Part shown: in pieces, positions 1 through 5,015 of the stretch | Layout of the letters: each line of letters opens with the position of its first letter | Position numbering within the stretch: position 1 is the stretch's first letter | Source of the DNA: an uncultured bacterium | GTDB lineage: Bacteria; Verrucomicrobiota; Kiritimatiellia; RFP12; UBA1067 | Assembly: GCA_902779075.1 (NCBI GenBank) | Contig: CACZAK010000054.1 | Span: 1-22,184 of the forward strand | DNA: 22,184 nt | Direction: 5' to 3' | The notes under the pieces: model-generated | Databases searched by the model: none | What the model saw: only the letters and a program-made list of their open reading frames with translations | What the model was told of the DNA's origin: nothing | Made by a program: the position numbers and the translations under genes

Positions 1-192
1 CGCGTCTCTGTGATACAGAGCGAATGTACACCGAAAACAAAGGGAAATTCGCCACGCGCTGACAAATCCGTTGCCAAAACAACGGCAGAATCGTCGGCGG
101 AGCCGCCGTTCGCCACCCCCTCCAAGGCGACAGAGCCCCCCCACGGGGAGGGGGGGACCCCCACCCCACCAACAGCGCCGGGGGAGAAGTAA
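1..192 (+). CDS. Possible 3' end of an upstream gene (proline/threonine-rich tail)
   Basis: The frame is open from the left edge to TAA at 190-192, so this could be the C-terminus of a gene that begins outside the window. A GTG at position 10 could also start a 60-residue ORF, but nothing upstream of it in the window resembles a ribosome binding site. The residues are Ser/Ala/Lys-rich and then Pro/Thr/Gly-rich, with no recognisable domain. The region also contains GC-rich inverted repeats, so it may equally be a non-coding leader before the gene at 222. I cannot decide from sequence alone. Confidence 0.25.
   Translation, partial: RVSVIQSECTPKTKGNSPRADKSVAKTTAESSAEPPFATPSKATEPPHGEGGTPTPPTAPGEK
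136..156 (+). other. Perfect G:C hairpin (7 C / 7-nt loop / 7 G)
   Basis: Seven consecutive C (136-142) and seven consecutive G (150-156) flank a 7-nt loop. Just upstream, CGGCGG (95-100) and CCGCCG (103-108) form another short inverted repeat. There is no T-tract downstream, so this is not a classic intrinsic terminator. It lies about 65 bases before the first confident gene and would make a very stable RNA stem. Confidence 0.4.
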
Positions 193-221
193 AATTCATT
201 CGAGGAAGCGAGGTATAGTTT

Positions 222-833
222 ATGGCCAAAAGGTTCACAGACAGGCTGAAGGAGAAGATCGGCGTGAAAGAGGGCGCGAAAAACGGCCCTGGGAGCGCGC
301 CGAAGGAAGAGCGCAAGAACATCGGCACGGAAGGCGCGCCGCAGGGAGACGCCGCGCAAGCGGCTCAAAAAAAAGCCCCGGCGGCGCAGCCGCCAAAGCT
401 GCTCGGCTGGTGGCCGGAGATCTACGACGACACAGACGTGTGCCGGGTGATTGGAAAGCGTCGGCGGGTGCTGGCCGAATACCGTCTTCTGCCGTGGACG
501 TGCGGCGAAGATTGGGATATAGTGGGAAAGCACGTCGGCATGACGGGCAAGTGGATCCGTCAGATCAAGGGCGTGAGTGAGGCGGAGTGGACGGAATGGG
601 CGGAAATGAACGGCTTGAAGCGGATTGAGCGGGATGACGGCATCGTAACGGTGGAAATGAAGAGGAGGCATCCGAACCGGCAGATGGCCACGGTGGAGCC
701 ACTGGCGTCGGGGGAGCAGGTCGTTTGCCGCGTGCGAGATTCGCAGCGGATCGAGATCGGCCAGGTGTTCGACTGCCGGATAGAAGGCGGGCGACTGGTG
801 ATGAAGGAAAGCTTGAACACGGAGGCGTGGTAA
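222..833 (+). CDS. Hypothetical phage protein with possible helix-turn-helix segment
   Basis: This 203-residue protein has a GCGAGG-type ribosome binding site at 208-213, 8 bases before the ATG. Residues 1-60 are basic, low in complexity and rich in Lys/Ala/Pro/Gln, and look disordered. Residues 61-120 form a compact Trp-rich block (WWPEIYDD, then VIGKRRRVLAEYR). At about 96-115 a stretch reading EDWDIVGKHVGMTGKWIRQ has the spacing of a DNA-binding helix-turn-helix. The C-terminal 45 residues look beta-rich. It is the first gene of the early block and is followed two bases later by the next gene. I do not recognise the family. A DNA-binding or regulatory role, or a small-terminase-like role, is only a guess from the HTH-like segment. 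Confidence 0.75.
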   Translation: MAKRFTDRLKEKIGVKEGAKNGPGSAPKEERKNIGTEGAPQGDAAQAAQKKAPAAQPPKLLGWWPEIYDDTDVCRVIGKRRRVLAEYRLLPWTCGEDWDIVGKHVGMTGKWIRQIKGVSEAEWTEWAEMNGLKRIERDDGIVTVEMKRRHPNRQMATVEPLASGEQVVCRVRDSQRIEIGQVFDCRIEGGRLVMKESLNTEAW

Positions 834-834
834 G

Positions 835-1158
835 ATGACAGTGATAGAAATAGGCGACCTGCGGACGGCGAATGGTGTCAAGTGCGGAATTGTCATAGAG
901 GCCCAAAAAGAAGAGCTTCAAGAGATTGCAGGTAAAATACTCTACAGAGAAGTAATGGTGGAAACGATCAAGGAAAGGCCAGAGGAAATATGGAACAAGA
1001 AGATGGAGGAGATGTGCGAAAAATTGATTGAAATAGATGAGCGGTTACGCGAACAAAAAAATACGAAGAAATACACGCGAGACGAGGTGCTGGCCATGCT
1101 AGATGAGATTGATCCGAGCGAACACGGAGAAGCCGATGTCGTACAAAGTGCATCTTGA
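835..1158 (+). CDS. Hypothetical early protein
   Basis: The 107-residue protein starts at ATG 835, one base after the previous TAA. It is strongly charged (Glu/Lys-rich). Residues 25-85 are predicted from pattern to be helical, with EEIWNKKMEEMCEKLIEID as a likely amphipathic helix, and the C-terminus reads TRDEVLAMLDEID. There is no recognisable catalytic motif. Its last 23 bases overlap the start of the next gene (ATG 1136). The base composition is visibly less GC-rich than the late genes. Function is unknown. Confidence 0.7.
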   Translation: MTVIEIGDLRTANGVKCGIVIEAQKEELQEIAGKILYREVMVETIKERPEEIWNKKMEEMCEKLIEIDERLREQKNTKKYTRDEVLAMLDEIDPSEHGEADVVQSAS

Positions 1159-1357
1159 CACCTGCCCGTTCTGCGGAAGGGAAGACACGGCTCAACTCAT
1201 ACCGCATGGAATCGGCATCGCGAAATTCTTCATCGTCAGGTGCGTCGTGAAGCGCGGCGGATGCGGAGCGTCCGTCACGGGAAAGACGAGGAGACTGGCC
1301 GAAAAAGCGTGGAACAGGAATCCGCCAGACACGCAAGAGGAAGGAGTCGAGAAGTGA
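1136..1357 (+). CDS. Lar-like zinc-ribbon protein (restriction alleviation family), copy 1
   Basis: This 73-residue protein begins at ATG 1136, with GGAGA about 6 bases upstream. The frame continues further upstream, but this start matches the family length and lies just before the CPFCG motif. The pattern is C10-P-F-C13-G, then C36 and C43-G-A, then KAWNRN, which is the organisation of the Lar/anti-restriction zinc ribbon (TPCPFCG ... RC..CGA ... AWNRR). Lar-family proteins in prophages such as Rac modulate type I restriction-modification. In phages the fold is common and its role is usually untested. It overlaps the preceding gene by 23 bases and the next by GTGA. The family call is good; anti-restriction activity is inferred only. 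Confidence 0.8.
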   Translation: MSYKVHLDTCPFCGREDTAQLIPHGIGIAKFFIVRCVVKRGGCGASVTGKTRRLAEKAWNRNPPDTQEEGVEK

Positions 1358-1554
1358 GCGAGGAAATTAAACTGAAGCCATGCCCGTTCTGCGGTGGCGA
1401 GGCCATTCTGGTGGCATCTAAGCCCGGACATGAAGGCCGCATTTGGCACATTGCAAGATGTCGAGACAGACGGTGCATTGGTGCAAGCGTGAATGTGTGG
1501 GAATACAGGCCGGAGCGTGCAGCAGCGAAATGGAACAGGAGGGCTGGGGCATGA
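1354..1554 (+). CDS. Lar-like zinc-ribbon protein (restriction alleviation family), copy 2
   Basis: This 66-residue protein has a GTG start at 1354, overlapping the previous TGA as GTGA, with AAGGAG at 1341-1346. It reads LKPCPFCGGEA at residues 7-17, then C36 and C41 followed by IGAS, and ends AAAKWNRRAGA, a nearly canonical Lar-family zinc ribbon. It is the direct tandem neighbour of another Lar-like gene but differs throughout the middle. The pair is therefore an old duplication or two independent acquisitions rather than a recent copy. A longer in-frame reading upstream is the shadow of copy 1. A role in blunting host restriction is known for the founding member and inferred here. Confidence 0.85.
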   Translation: MSEEIKLKPCPFCGGEAILVASKPGHEGRIWHIARCRDRRCIGASVNVWEYRPERAAAKWNRRAGA

Positions 1555-1904
1555 AAAAGCTGAAGCGAAGCGAGTGTGCGGTGCTGCATCTCGGTTTGAA
1601 GCACTACTGGTATCGGATGATCGAAAGCGGCGTGAAGCAGGTGGAGTTCCGGGAGGCGTCGCCATATTGGAATGTTCGCATCAATAATTGGGCGAACAGG
1701 ATGCAAGGGAAGACGCCGGTGCTGGAGTTCCAGAACGGGTATGGAAGGTTCTCGCCGAGGATGTGGTTCATCGCAGGAAGAGGCGAGGGCGAAGTAGGAG
1801 CGTACAGAGGCGCAGACGTGCCAGTGAAGCACAAGGAGCTGGGCGAGTTCCAGAAAGCGCGATATGTGCTTCTGATCGGCGAGAGAGTGATGTTGGAGGA
1901 TTGA
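1551..1904 (+). CDS. ASCH-domain protein
   Basis: This 117-residue protein starts at ATG 1551, overlapping the previous stop as ATGA, with AGGAGG at 1537-1542. Residues 11-45 read as a phage ASCH/PUA-like fold: VLHLGLKHYWYRMIESGVK, then VEFREASPYW. This matches the family pattern of an N-terminal beta strand, a W-x-M-I-x-S-G-x-K helix and an E-x-R-E-x-x-P-Y-W segment. A later VLEFQNGYG strand and a C-terminal VLLIGERV strand complete the barrel. ASCH domains are thought to bind RNA or modified nucleic acids; EVE/ASCH/PUA relatives recognise modified bases. Substrate and role are not known here. Confidence 0.75.
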   Translation: MKKLKRSECAVLHLGLKHYWYRMIESGVKQVEFREASPYWNVRINNWANRMQGKTPVLEFQNGYGRFSPRMWFIAGRGEGEVGAYRGADVPVKHKELGEFQKARYVLLIGERVMLED

Positions 1905-1907
1905 AGG

Positions 1908-2267
1908 ATGAATGAACTTGAAAGACTAACGACGGGAATCTGTCCATTCACGAACAAGCCGTATGATTGCGGCAGGTGCGAAGTGTACAAGAGCCTTGAT
2001 TTCACGATAGGCCCCGGCTTTGTGCATTTGGGATTGTGCTTTGAAGGGTATCTTTCAGAGGGCAGGACCGGCATGAGGCATCTTCATCAACTTGTCGGCG
2101 GCAAGGCCGTTTGCACGATTGACGAATGCGCCAATTACTTCTGGGACTTGCATAGGCGAGGCGCTGATCGTGTCCCGGTAGGCGACAACTGCGGAAGATT
2201 CTGCTATAGACGCGGATGTATGGGACATTCAGAGAAAAGACAGGTAAAGGAAGGTGCTGAGTCATGA
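1908..2267 (+). CDS. Cysteine-rich hypothetical protein
   Basis: The 119-residue protein starts at ATG 1908, with GGAGG at 1895-1899. It contains eight cysteines, clustered as CPFTNKPYDCGRC near the N-terminus, C-T-I-D-E-C in the middle, and C-GRFC-YRRGC near the end. Several His residues lie between the clusters. This spacing suggests one or two metal sites. I do not recognise a family. It sits in the small-gene early block behind two zinc ribbons and an ASCH protein, and its stop overlaps the next start as ATGA. Confidence 0.7.
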   Translation: MNELERLTTGICPFTNKPYDCGRCEVYKSLDFTIGPGFVHLGLCFEGYLSEGRTGMRHLHQLVGGKAVCTIDECANYFWDLHRRGADRVPVGDNCGRFCYRRGCMGHSEKRQVKEGAES

Positions 2268-2347
2268 AGAACAAGGATAGATTCGAGGCGTATGAAGACG
2301 CATGGAAAGCGTATTACGGCGACAAGGCTGGTGTGGTTGCTGAATAA
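2264..2347 (+). CDS. Small coupled ORF, 27 residues
   Basis: ATG 2264 overlaps the preceding TGA (ATGA), and a GGAAGG stretch lies at 2249-2254. It encodes 27 residues, charged and aromatic (RFEAYEDAWKAYYGDKAG), probably a single helix. The start-stop coupling and frame-consistent codon use, in a cluster where this overlap is the rule, support translation. It could be a short regulatory or accessory peptide. Function is unknown. Confidence 0.5.
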   Translation: MKNKDRFEAYEDAWKAYYGDKAGVVAE

Positions 2348-2359
2348 GGCGCGACACGC

Positions 2360-2509
2360 ATGGAATGGGGATTTGGAAGGTGGCTATGGATGGAGAACCG
2401 GGAATCGAAGATCGCAAATTGGAGAGCGATGAACGGTATAGGAATCCTCACAGCGGAAGGAAGGAAGAGATTGGCGAAGGTGGAGAAAGCAGAAGGAGGT
2501 GCGGCGTGA
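2360..2509 (+). CDS. Small ORF, 49 residues, coupled to HD-domain gene
   Basis: ATG 2360 opens a 49-codon frame ending at TGA 2507-2509. The stop overlaps the GTG start of the HD-domain gene (GTGA), the same coupling used by the neighbours. The product is Trp-rich at the N-terminus (MEWGFGRWLWM), then basic with an Ala/Lys/Glu helix. It has no clear Shine-Dalgarno and starts 12 bases after the previous stop. It fills what would otherwise be an unexplained gap. Function is unknown. Confidence 0.5.
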   Translation: MEWGFGRWLWMENRESKIANWRAMNGIGILTAEGRKRLAKVEKAEGGAA

Positions 2510-3051
2510 TAGTGGTAATTGAGGGATATCTGAGCAAGGCCGGAATAGATCAATGGCAGTGGATGCGGCTGAAGGAGCTGGGCTACTTCGGGCAACCGGC
2601 GAGCAAGGGACACCACCTGAGCGGGTACGGCGGGCTCGCGAAGCACAGCGTGAACGTGACGGAAAGGCTCGTCGAGCTGACCAAGGCGTTGAACGTGAGA
2701 TGGCCGCGCGAGGAGTCGCCGTACCTGGTGGGAATGCTACACGACCTGGTGAAGTGCCGATGCTACAGGCTGAGGGGCGAGACGAACGGCAAGCCGGAGT
2801 GGGAGTACGTCCAGCCGGTCTATCCGGGACACGGCGCCTGCTCGGCCGCGATCGCGTCGGAGATCGGCATCAAACTGATGCGCGAAGAGATCGTGGCGAT
2901 CACGTACCACATGGGCCTTTACGGCGTGGGGCGCGAGTACACGGACAAGGAGTTCGACAACGCGCTACGCTGGCATGGCCAGCAGGTGATAGCGACGTGC
3001 TGCGCCGACTGGTACGCCGCGCGCGTGGACGAGGAAGGAGAGGAGAAGTGA
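2506..3051 (+). CDS. HD-domain phosphohydrolase
   Basis: I place the start at GTG 2506 because it carries AAGGAGG at 2493-2499 and overlaps the previous stop. The frame runs further upstream, but without a comparable signal. The 181-residue product has the full metal-site pattern of HD-superfamily hydrolases: H47 (GLAKHSVNV), H79-D80 (GMLHDLVK), H109 (GHG), H135 (ITYHMG) and D168 (CCADWYA). HD enzymes hydrolyse phosphate esters of nucleotides. Phage members include dNTP phosphohydrolases such as DatZ and YfbR-like 5'-nucleotidases. It sits two genes before a deoxyribosyltransferase-like protein, which favours a nucleotide-pool or nucleotide-signal role. The substrate cannot be read from sequence. 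Confidence 0.8.
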   Translation: MIVVIEGYLSKAGIDQWQWMRLKELGYFGQPASKGHHLSGYGGLAKHSVNVTERLVELTKALNVRWPREESPYLVGMLHDLVKCRCYRLRGETNGKPEWEYVQPVYPGHGACSAAIASEIGIKLMREEIVAITYHMGLYGVGREYTDKEFDNALRWHGQQVIATCCADWYAARVDEEGEEK

Positions 3052-3260
3052 AAGAAGAAGTAAAGTCTATCGTGAACAATGCGCTGGAGAAGGGGCGGCG
3101 AATGAGGGCCTTGCAGAAGGAGTACTTCAAGTCGCGCTCGCAGAAGGCGCTCATGGAGTCGAAGAAGGCAGAGGCGGCGTTCGACGACGCGCTGGAGGAC
3201 GCCGCATACGCATTGCGGAACGGCGCGCAGAGGCCGAAGCAGGGAGAGCTTGGACTATGA
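3048..3260 (+). CDS. Small helical hypothetical protein
   Basis: The 70-residue product starts at GTG 3048, overlapping the HD gene's stop as GTGA, with a GGAGAGGAG purine stretch immediately upstream. It is highly charged and almost certainly all-helical (KEEVKSIVNNALEKGRRM, then SKKAEAAFDDALEDAAYAL). A longer reading in the same frame upstream is only a shadow of the HD gene. Its own stop overlaps the next start as ATGA. It could be a nucleic-acid-binding or partner protein. The family is not recognised. Confidence 0.65.
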   Translation: MKEEVKSIVNNALEKGRRMRALQKEYFKSRSQKALMESKKAEAAFDDALEDAAYALRNGAQRPKQGELGL

Positions 3261-3670
3261 GGAAGATCTACATAGCCGGTCCCATGACCGGAATCGCCCG
3301 GTGGAACAGGCCGGCGTTCGTGAAGGCGGCGGAGAAGCTGCGCGCGAGCGGGTGGGAGGTGACGAGCCCGATCGAGATCTCGGACGCCTTCGGAAGCCAG
3401 AACACGATCGTCACGACGCCCGGCCTGCTGGACACCGTGATCGACGAGGAGCTTGCCCAGCTCGCGAAGTGCGACGCAATCTACCTGCTGACAGGATGGG
3501 AGAACAGCAGGGGCGCGAAAACGGAACTGCTGCTGGCCCTGGAGAAAGGCATGGAGGTGATTACGGAACGGAGCGGAGTCGTGTACAAAACGCCGAAGGC
3601 GGCGCTTGAGGTCGTGCTGATGGATCCGATAACGGTCAATCCAAAGATGAATGTTAAGGTGGAGAAATGA
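3257..3670 (+). CDS. DUF4406 / nucleoside 2-deoxyribosyltransferase-like protein
   Basis: The 137-residue protein starts at ATG 3257 (ATGA overlap). The N-terminus KIYIAGPMTG is the signature of DUF4406, followed by NRPAFVKAAEKLRASGWEV, SPIEI, CDAIYLLTGWENSRGAKTE and LLALEKGM. These are the strand-helix elements of the nucleoside 2-deoxyribosyltransferase fold. E90 falls where the catalytic Glu of that superfamily sits (S-x-G-A-x-x-E). The superfamily cleaves or transfers nucleobases on (deoxy)nucleosides. Phage DUF4406 proteins are common but mostly uncharacterised. Proximity to the HD phosphohydrolase suggests joint action on nucleotides; this is inference. Confidence 0.8.
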   Translation: MRKIYIAGPMTGIARWNRPAFVKAAEKLRASGWEVTSPIEISDAFGSQNTIVTTPGLLDTVIDEELAQLAKCDAIYLLTGWENSRGAKTELLLALEKGMEVITERSGVVYKTPKAALEVVLMDPITVNPKMNVKVEK

Positions 3671-4644
3671 GGAAGAAGAGCGACAAGGAACTCGGCGTCG
3701 TGCTGCCGGAGAGCATGGTCGACACCATCGCAAACAAGAAGCTGACGGACGAGCAGGTCGGGAAGATCGTAAGAGCGGTGATATGGAATTCCATGGAATG
3801 CCATGGTGACATAGTGTGCGAGACGCTTGTCGCGACGCTCGTGGGAACATACAGGGGAGCGAACGCCGCACGCATCAAGAGAATCAAGGCGAGTCGAGAA
3901 AGTAAGAAAGAATATGAGAAAAAACGGCGAGAAAAGGCAAATATAGTGGAGGACGCGATCTTGAAAACAGTGAAAGAAAATATGGAATTCCATGGAATAG
4001 TAGGTAAGGTAAGGTTAGGTAATAGTAATATACCCCCTATAATCCCCCTAGCGGGGGATGAAAAATCTTCTTCGGCGAAAACCGACGTTCATGCCCACAC
4101 CGGAAAAGCTACCACACGCCCCACCACGGGCGGCCCTTCCACAGGAGGCCGTAGGACAGGCACGACCAAGCAGCACCAAAAGGGTGCCCTGGACGCGGAC
4201 AACGGAACCGCGAGACCAAAGGCCGGAAGCGCCAGACCGACAGCGCGGAAACTTGGCAGGAGCGGTGACATCCGGGAGAGACCGGAACCAACCTCAAAAA
4301 AAACCGGCGCGCCGGGACTCTGGGACGGGGCGGCAGTGGTGGTGAAGGCGGCCGAGGCGATGATGGCGCGGCATCCGAACGCGAAGAGCGGGAAGCGCGC
4401 CGTGGTGCGCGCGATCGCCGCGACCGTGGAGGAGGGGCCGGGCGAGGGGCCCGAGACCGTGGACGCGATCAGGTCGGCGCACGAGGCGTGGTGCGCCACC
4501 GACGGCTGGGCCGAGGACAAGGGCCAGTTCGTCCAGGCGCTCGCCGCGTGGATCCGCAACGGCGGATGGCGCAAGCTGCCGCCGCAGAAAAAAAAGCCCG
4601 CGCCGCCAAAGGGCGACGAAATCAGCTTCGACGCGTCGCTGTGA
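3667..4644 (+). CDS. Putative replication initiator / helicase loader
   Basis: The 325-residue protein starts at ATG 3667 (ATGA overlap). Residues 1-75 resemble the N-terminal helical domain of phage replication proteins (LPESMVDTIANKKLTDEQVGKIVRAVI). Residues 75-225 are a low-complexity basic linker rich in Thr/Gly/Lys/Arg/Pro. Residues 225-325 are a compact helical domain ending in GQFVQALAAWIRNGGWRKLPP, a C-terminal signature common in phage initiators ('FVPALAxWLxxxxW'). The next large gene is a DnaB-type helicase, which fits a loader or initiator role. The linker DNA carries palindromes and short iterons that look like an origin. DUF6291-like affinity is possible. I infer replication initiation from architecture and context rather than from a diagnostic motif. 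Confidence 0.6.
   Translation: MRKKSDKELGVVLPESMVDTIANKKLTDEQVGKIVRAVIWNSMECHGDIVCETLVATLVGTYRGANAARIKRIKASRESKKEYEKKRREKANIVEDAILKTVKENMEFHGIVGKVRLGNSNIPPIIPLAGDEKSSSAKTDVHAHTGKATTRPTTGGPSTGGRRTGTTKQHQKGALDADNGTARPKAGSARPTARKLGRSGDIRERPEPTSKKTGAPGLWDGAAVVVKAAEAMMARHPNAKSGKRAVVRAIAATVEEGPGEGPETVDAIRSAHEAWCATDGWAEDKGQFVQALAAWIRNGGWRKLPPQKKKPAPPKGDEISFDASL
3781..3799 (+). repeat. Direct repeat copy 1 with nested palindromes
   Basis: ATATGGAATTCCATGGAAT contains two overlapping perfect palindromes, TGGAATTCCA and ATTCCATGGAAT. It recurs exactly at 3980-3998. Copy 1 is followed by GCCATGG, giving CCATGG-AATG-CCATGG. Confidence 0.85.
3980..3998 (+). repeat. Direct repeat copy 2 with nested palindromes
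   Basis: This is identical over 19 bp to 3781-3799, and the two copies start 199 bp apart. They encode different residues (copy 1 reads IWNSME, copy 2 reads NMEFHG) because they lie in different reading frames. The DNA sequence rather than the protein appears conserved. Confidence 0.85.
4001..4022 (+). repeat. Short GGTAA-type iteron tract
   Basis: Four near-identical units (AGGTA, AGGTA, AGGTT, AGGTA) occur in a row in TAGGTAAGGTAAGGTTAGGT, followed directly by AATAGTAATATA. It lies in the low-complexity linker of the initiator, between the second palindrome and a GC hairpin. Confidence 0.6.
4042..4059. other. GC hairpin in candidate origin
   Basis: ATCCCCC (4042-4048) and GGGGGAT (4053-4059) pair perfectly around a TAGC loop. 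It is preceded by TACCCCCTATA, so an alternative pairing of the G-run is possible. There is no T-tract after it, and it lies mid-gene, so a terminator is unlikely. Confidence 0.55.
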
Positions 4645-4676
4645 GAGTGACGATTGACGAGAGAGGAGCGAAATGA
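4641..4676 (+). CDS. Possible 11-codon coupling micro-ORF
   Basis: GTG 4641 overlaps the initiator's stop (GTGA). Its own TGA (4674-4676) overlaps the next ATG (ATGA), giving an 11-residue reading frame that bridges the only gap in this stretch. It could relay ribosomes from one gene to the next. Chance is a real alternative for something this short. Confidence 0.2.
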   Translation: MRVTIDERGAK

Positions 4677-5014
4677 TAACAATCAAACGAGACGAGCAGC
4701 AGGACTTCATTGAGTACTGCTACGAGAAAGAGTGCTATGACGGACTCACGATCGGAATCGCACAGAAACTGAAGGACGAGGTGTGCGACGACGAGACACT
4801 GAACTGGTTCTTTGACGAAATCGCCGAGGACTACGGATTGCCGGTAGACGAAGGCGAGGTGGAGGAGAGCGAGCTGTACAGCTTCGTGAAGGAGAACTAC
4901 CACAGGATCGTGGCGTGGTGCAAGGCGGAAACGAAAGACGGAAGCGGCGCAGAGGCATGGGACGCAACGGCCGATCCAGGCTTGCCGGACAGATGGTGGG
5001 AAAGCGAGGAGTAA
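4673..5014 (+). CDS. Very acidic hypothetical protein
   Basis: The 113-residue product starts at ATG 4673, with AGAGGAG at 4662-4668. Asp and Glu together make up roughly a quarter or more of residues, for example DEVCDDETLNWFFDEIAED and DEGEVEESE, against few Lys/Arg. Aromatic residues are frequent. No domain is recognised. It lies between the initiator and helicase, so it may be a replication accessory protein. A DNA-mimic role is conceivable from the charge but unsupported otherwise. Confidence 0.7.
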   Translation: MITIKRDEQQDFIEYCYEKECYDGLTIGIAQKLKDEVCDDETLNWFFDEIAEDYGLPVDEGEVEESELYSFVKENYHRIVAWCKAETKDGSGAEAWDATADPGLPDRWWESEE

Positions 5015-5015
5015 C

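Larger units (their letters stand above)
3781..4059. other. Candidate origin of replication inside the initiator gene
   Basis: A 280-bp part of the initiator coding sequence is AT-rich against its surroundings. It contains, in order, a first copy of a 19-bp palindrome-containing repeat (3781-3799) followed by another CCATGG, a poly-purine/AT stretch (about 3890-3980), a second exact copy (3980-3998), a short GGTAA-type iteron tract (4001-4022), TAATAGTAATATA and a GC hairpin (4042-4059). Iterons and an AT-rich segment within the initiator's linker are the layout of lambda ori inside gene O. The protein here is low in complexity, so coding constraint is weak. This is inferred; no replication data exist in the sequence. 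Confidence 0.45.

Noticed and set aside
222..833. Small terminase subunit call for the first gene
   Set aside because: There is an HTH-like stretch, but it lies 6 kb from the large subunit and has no family signature; kept as hypothetical.
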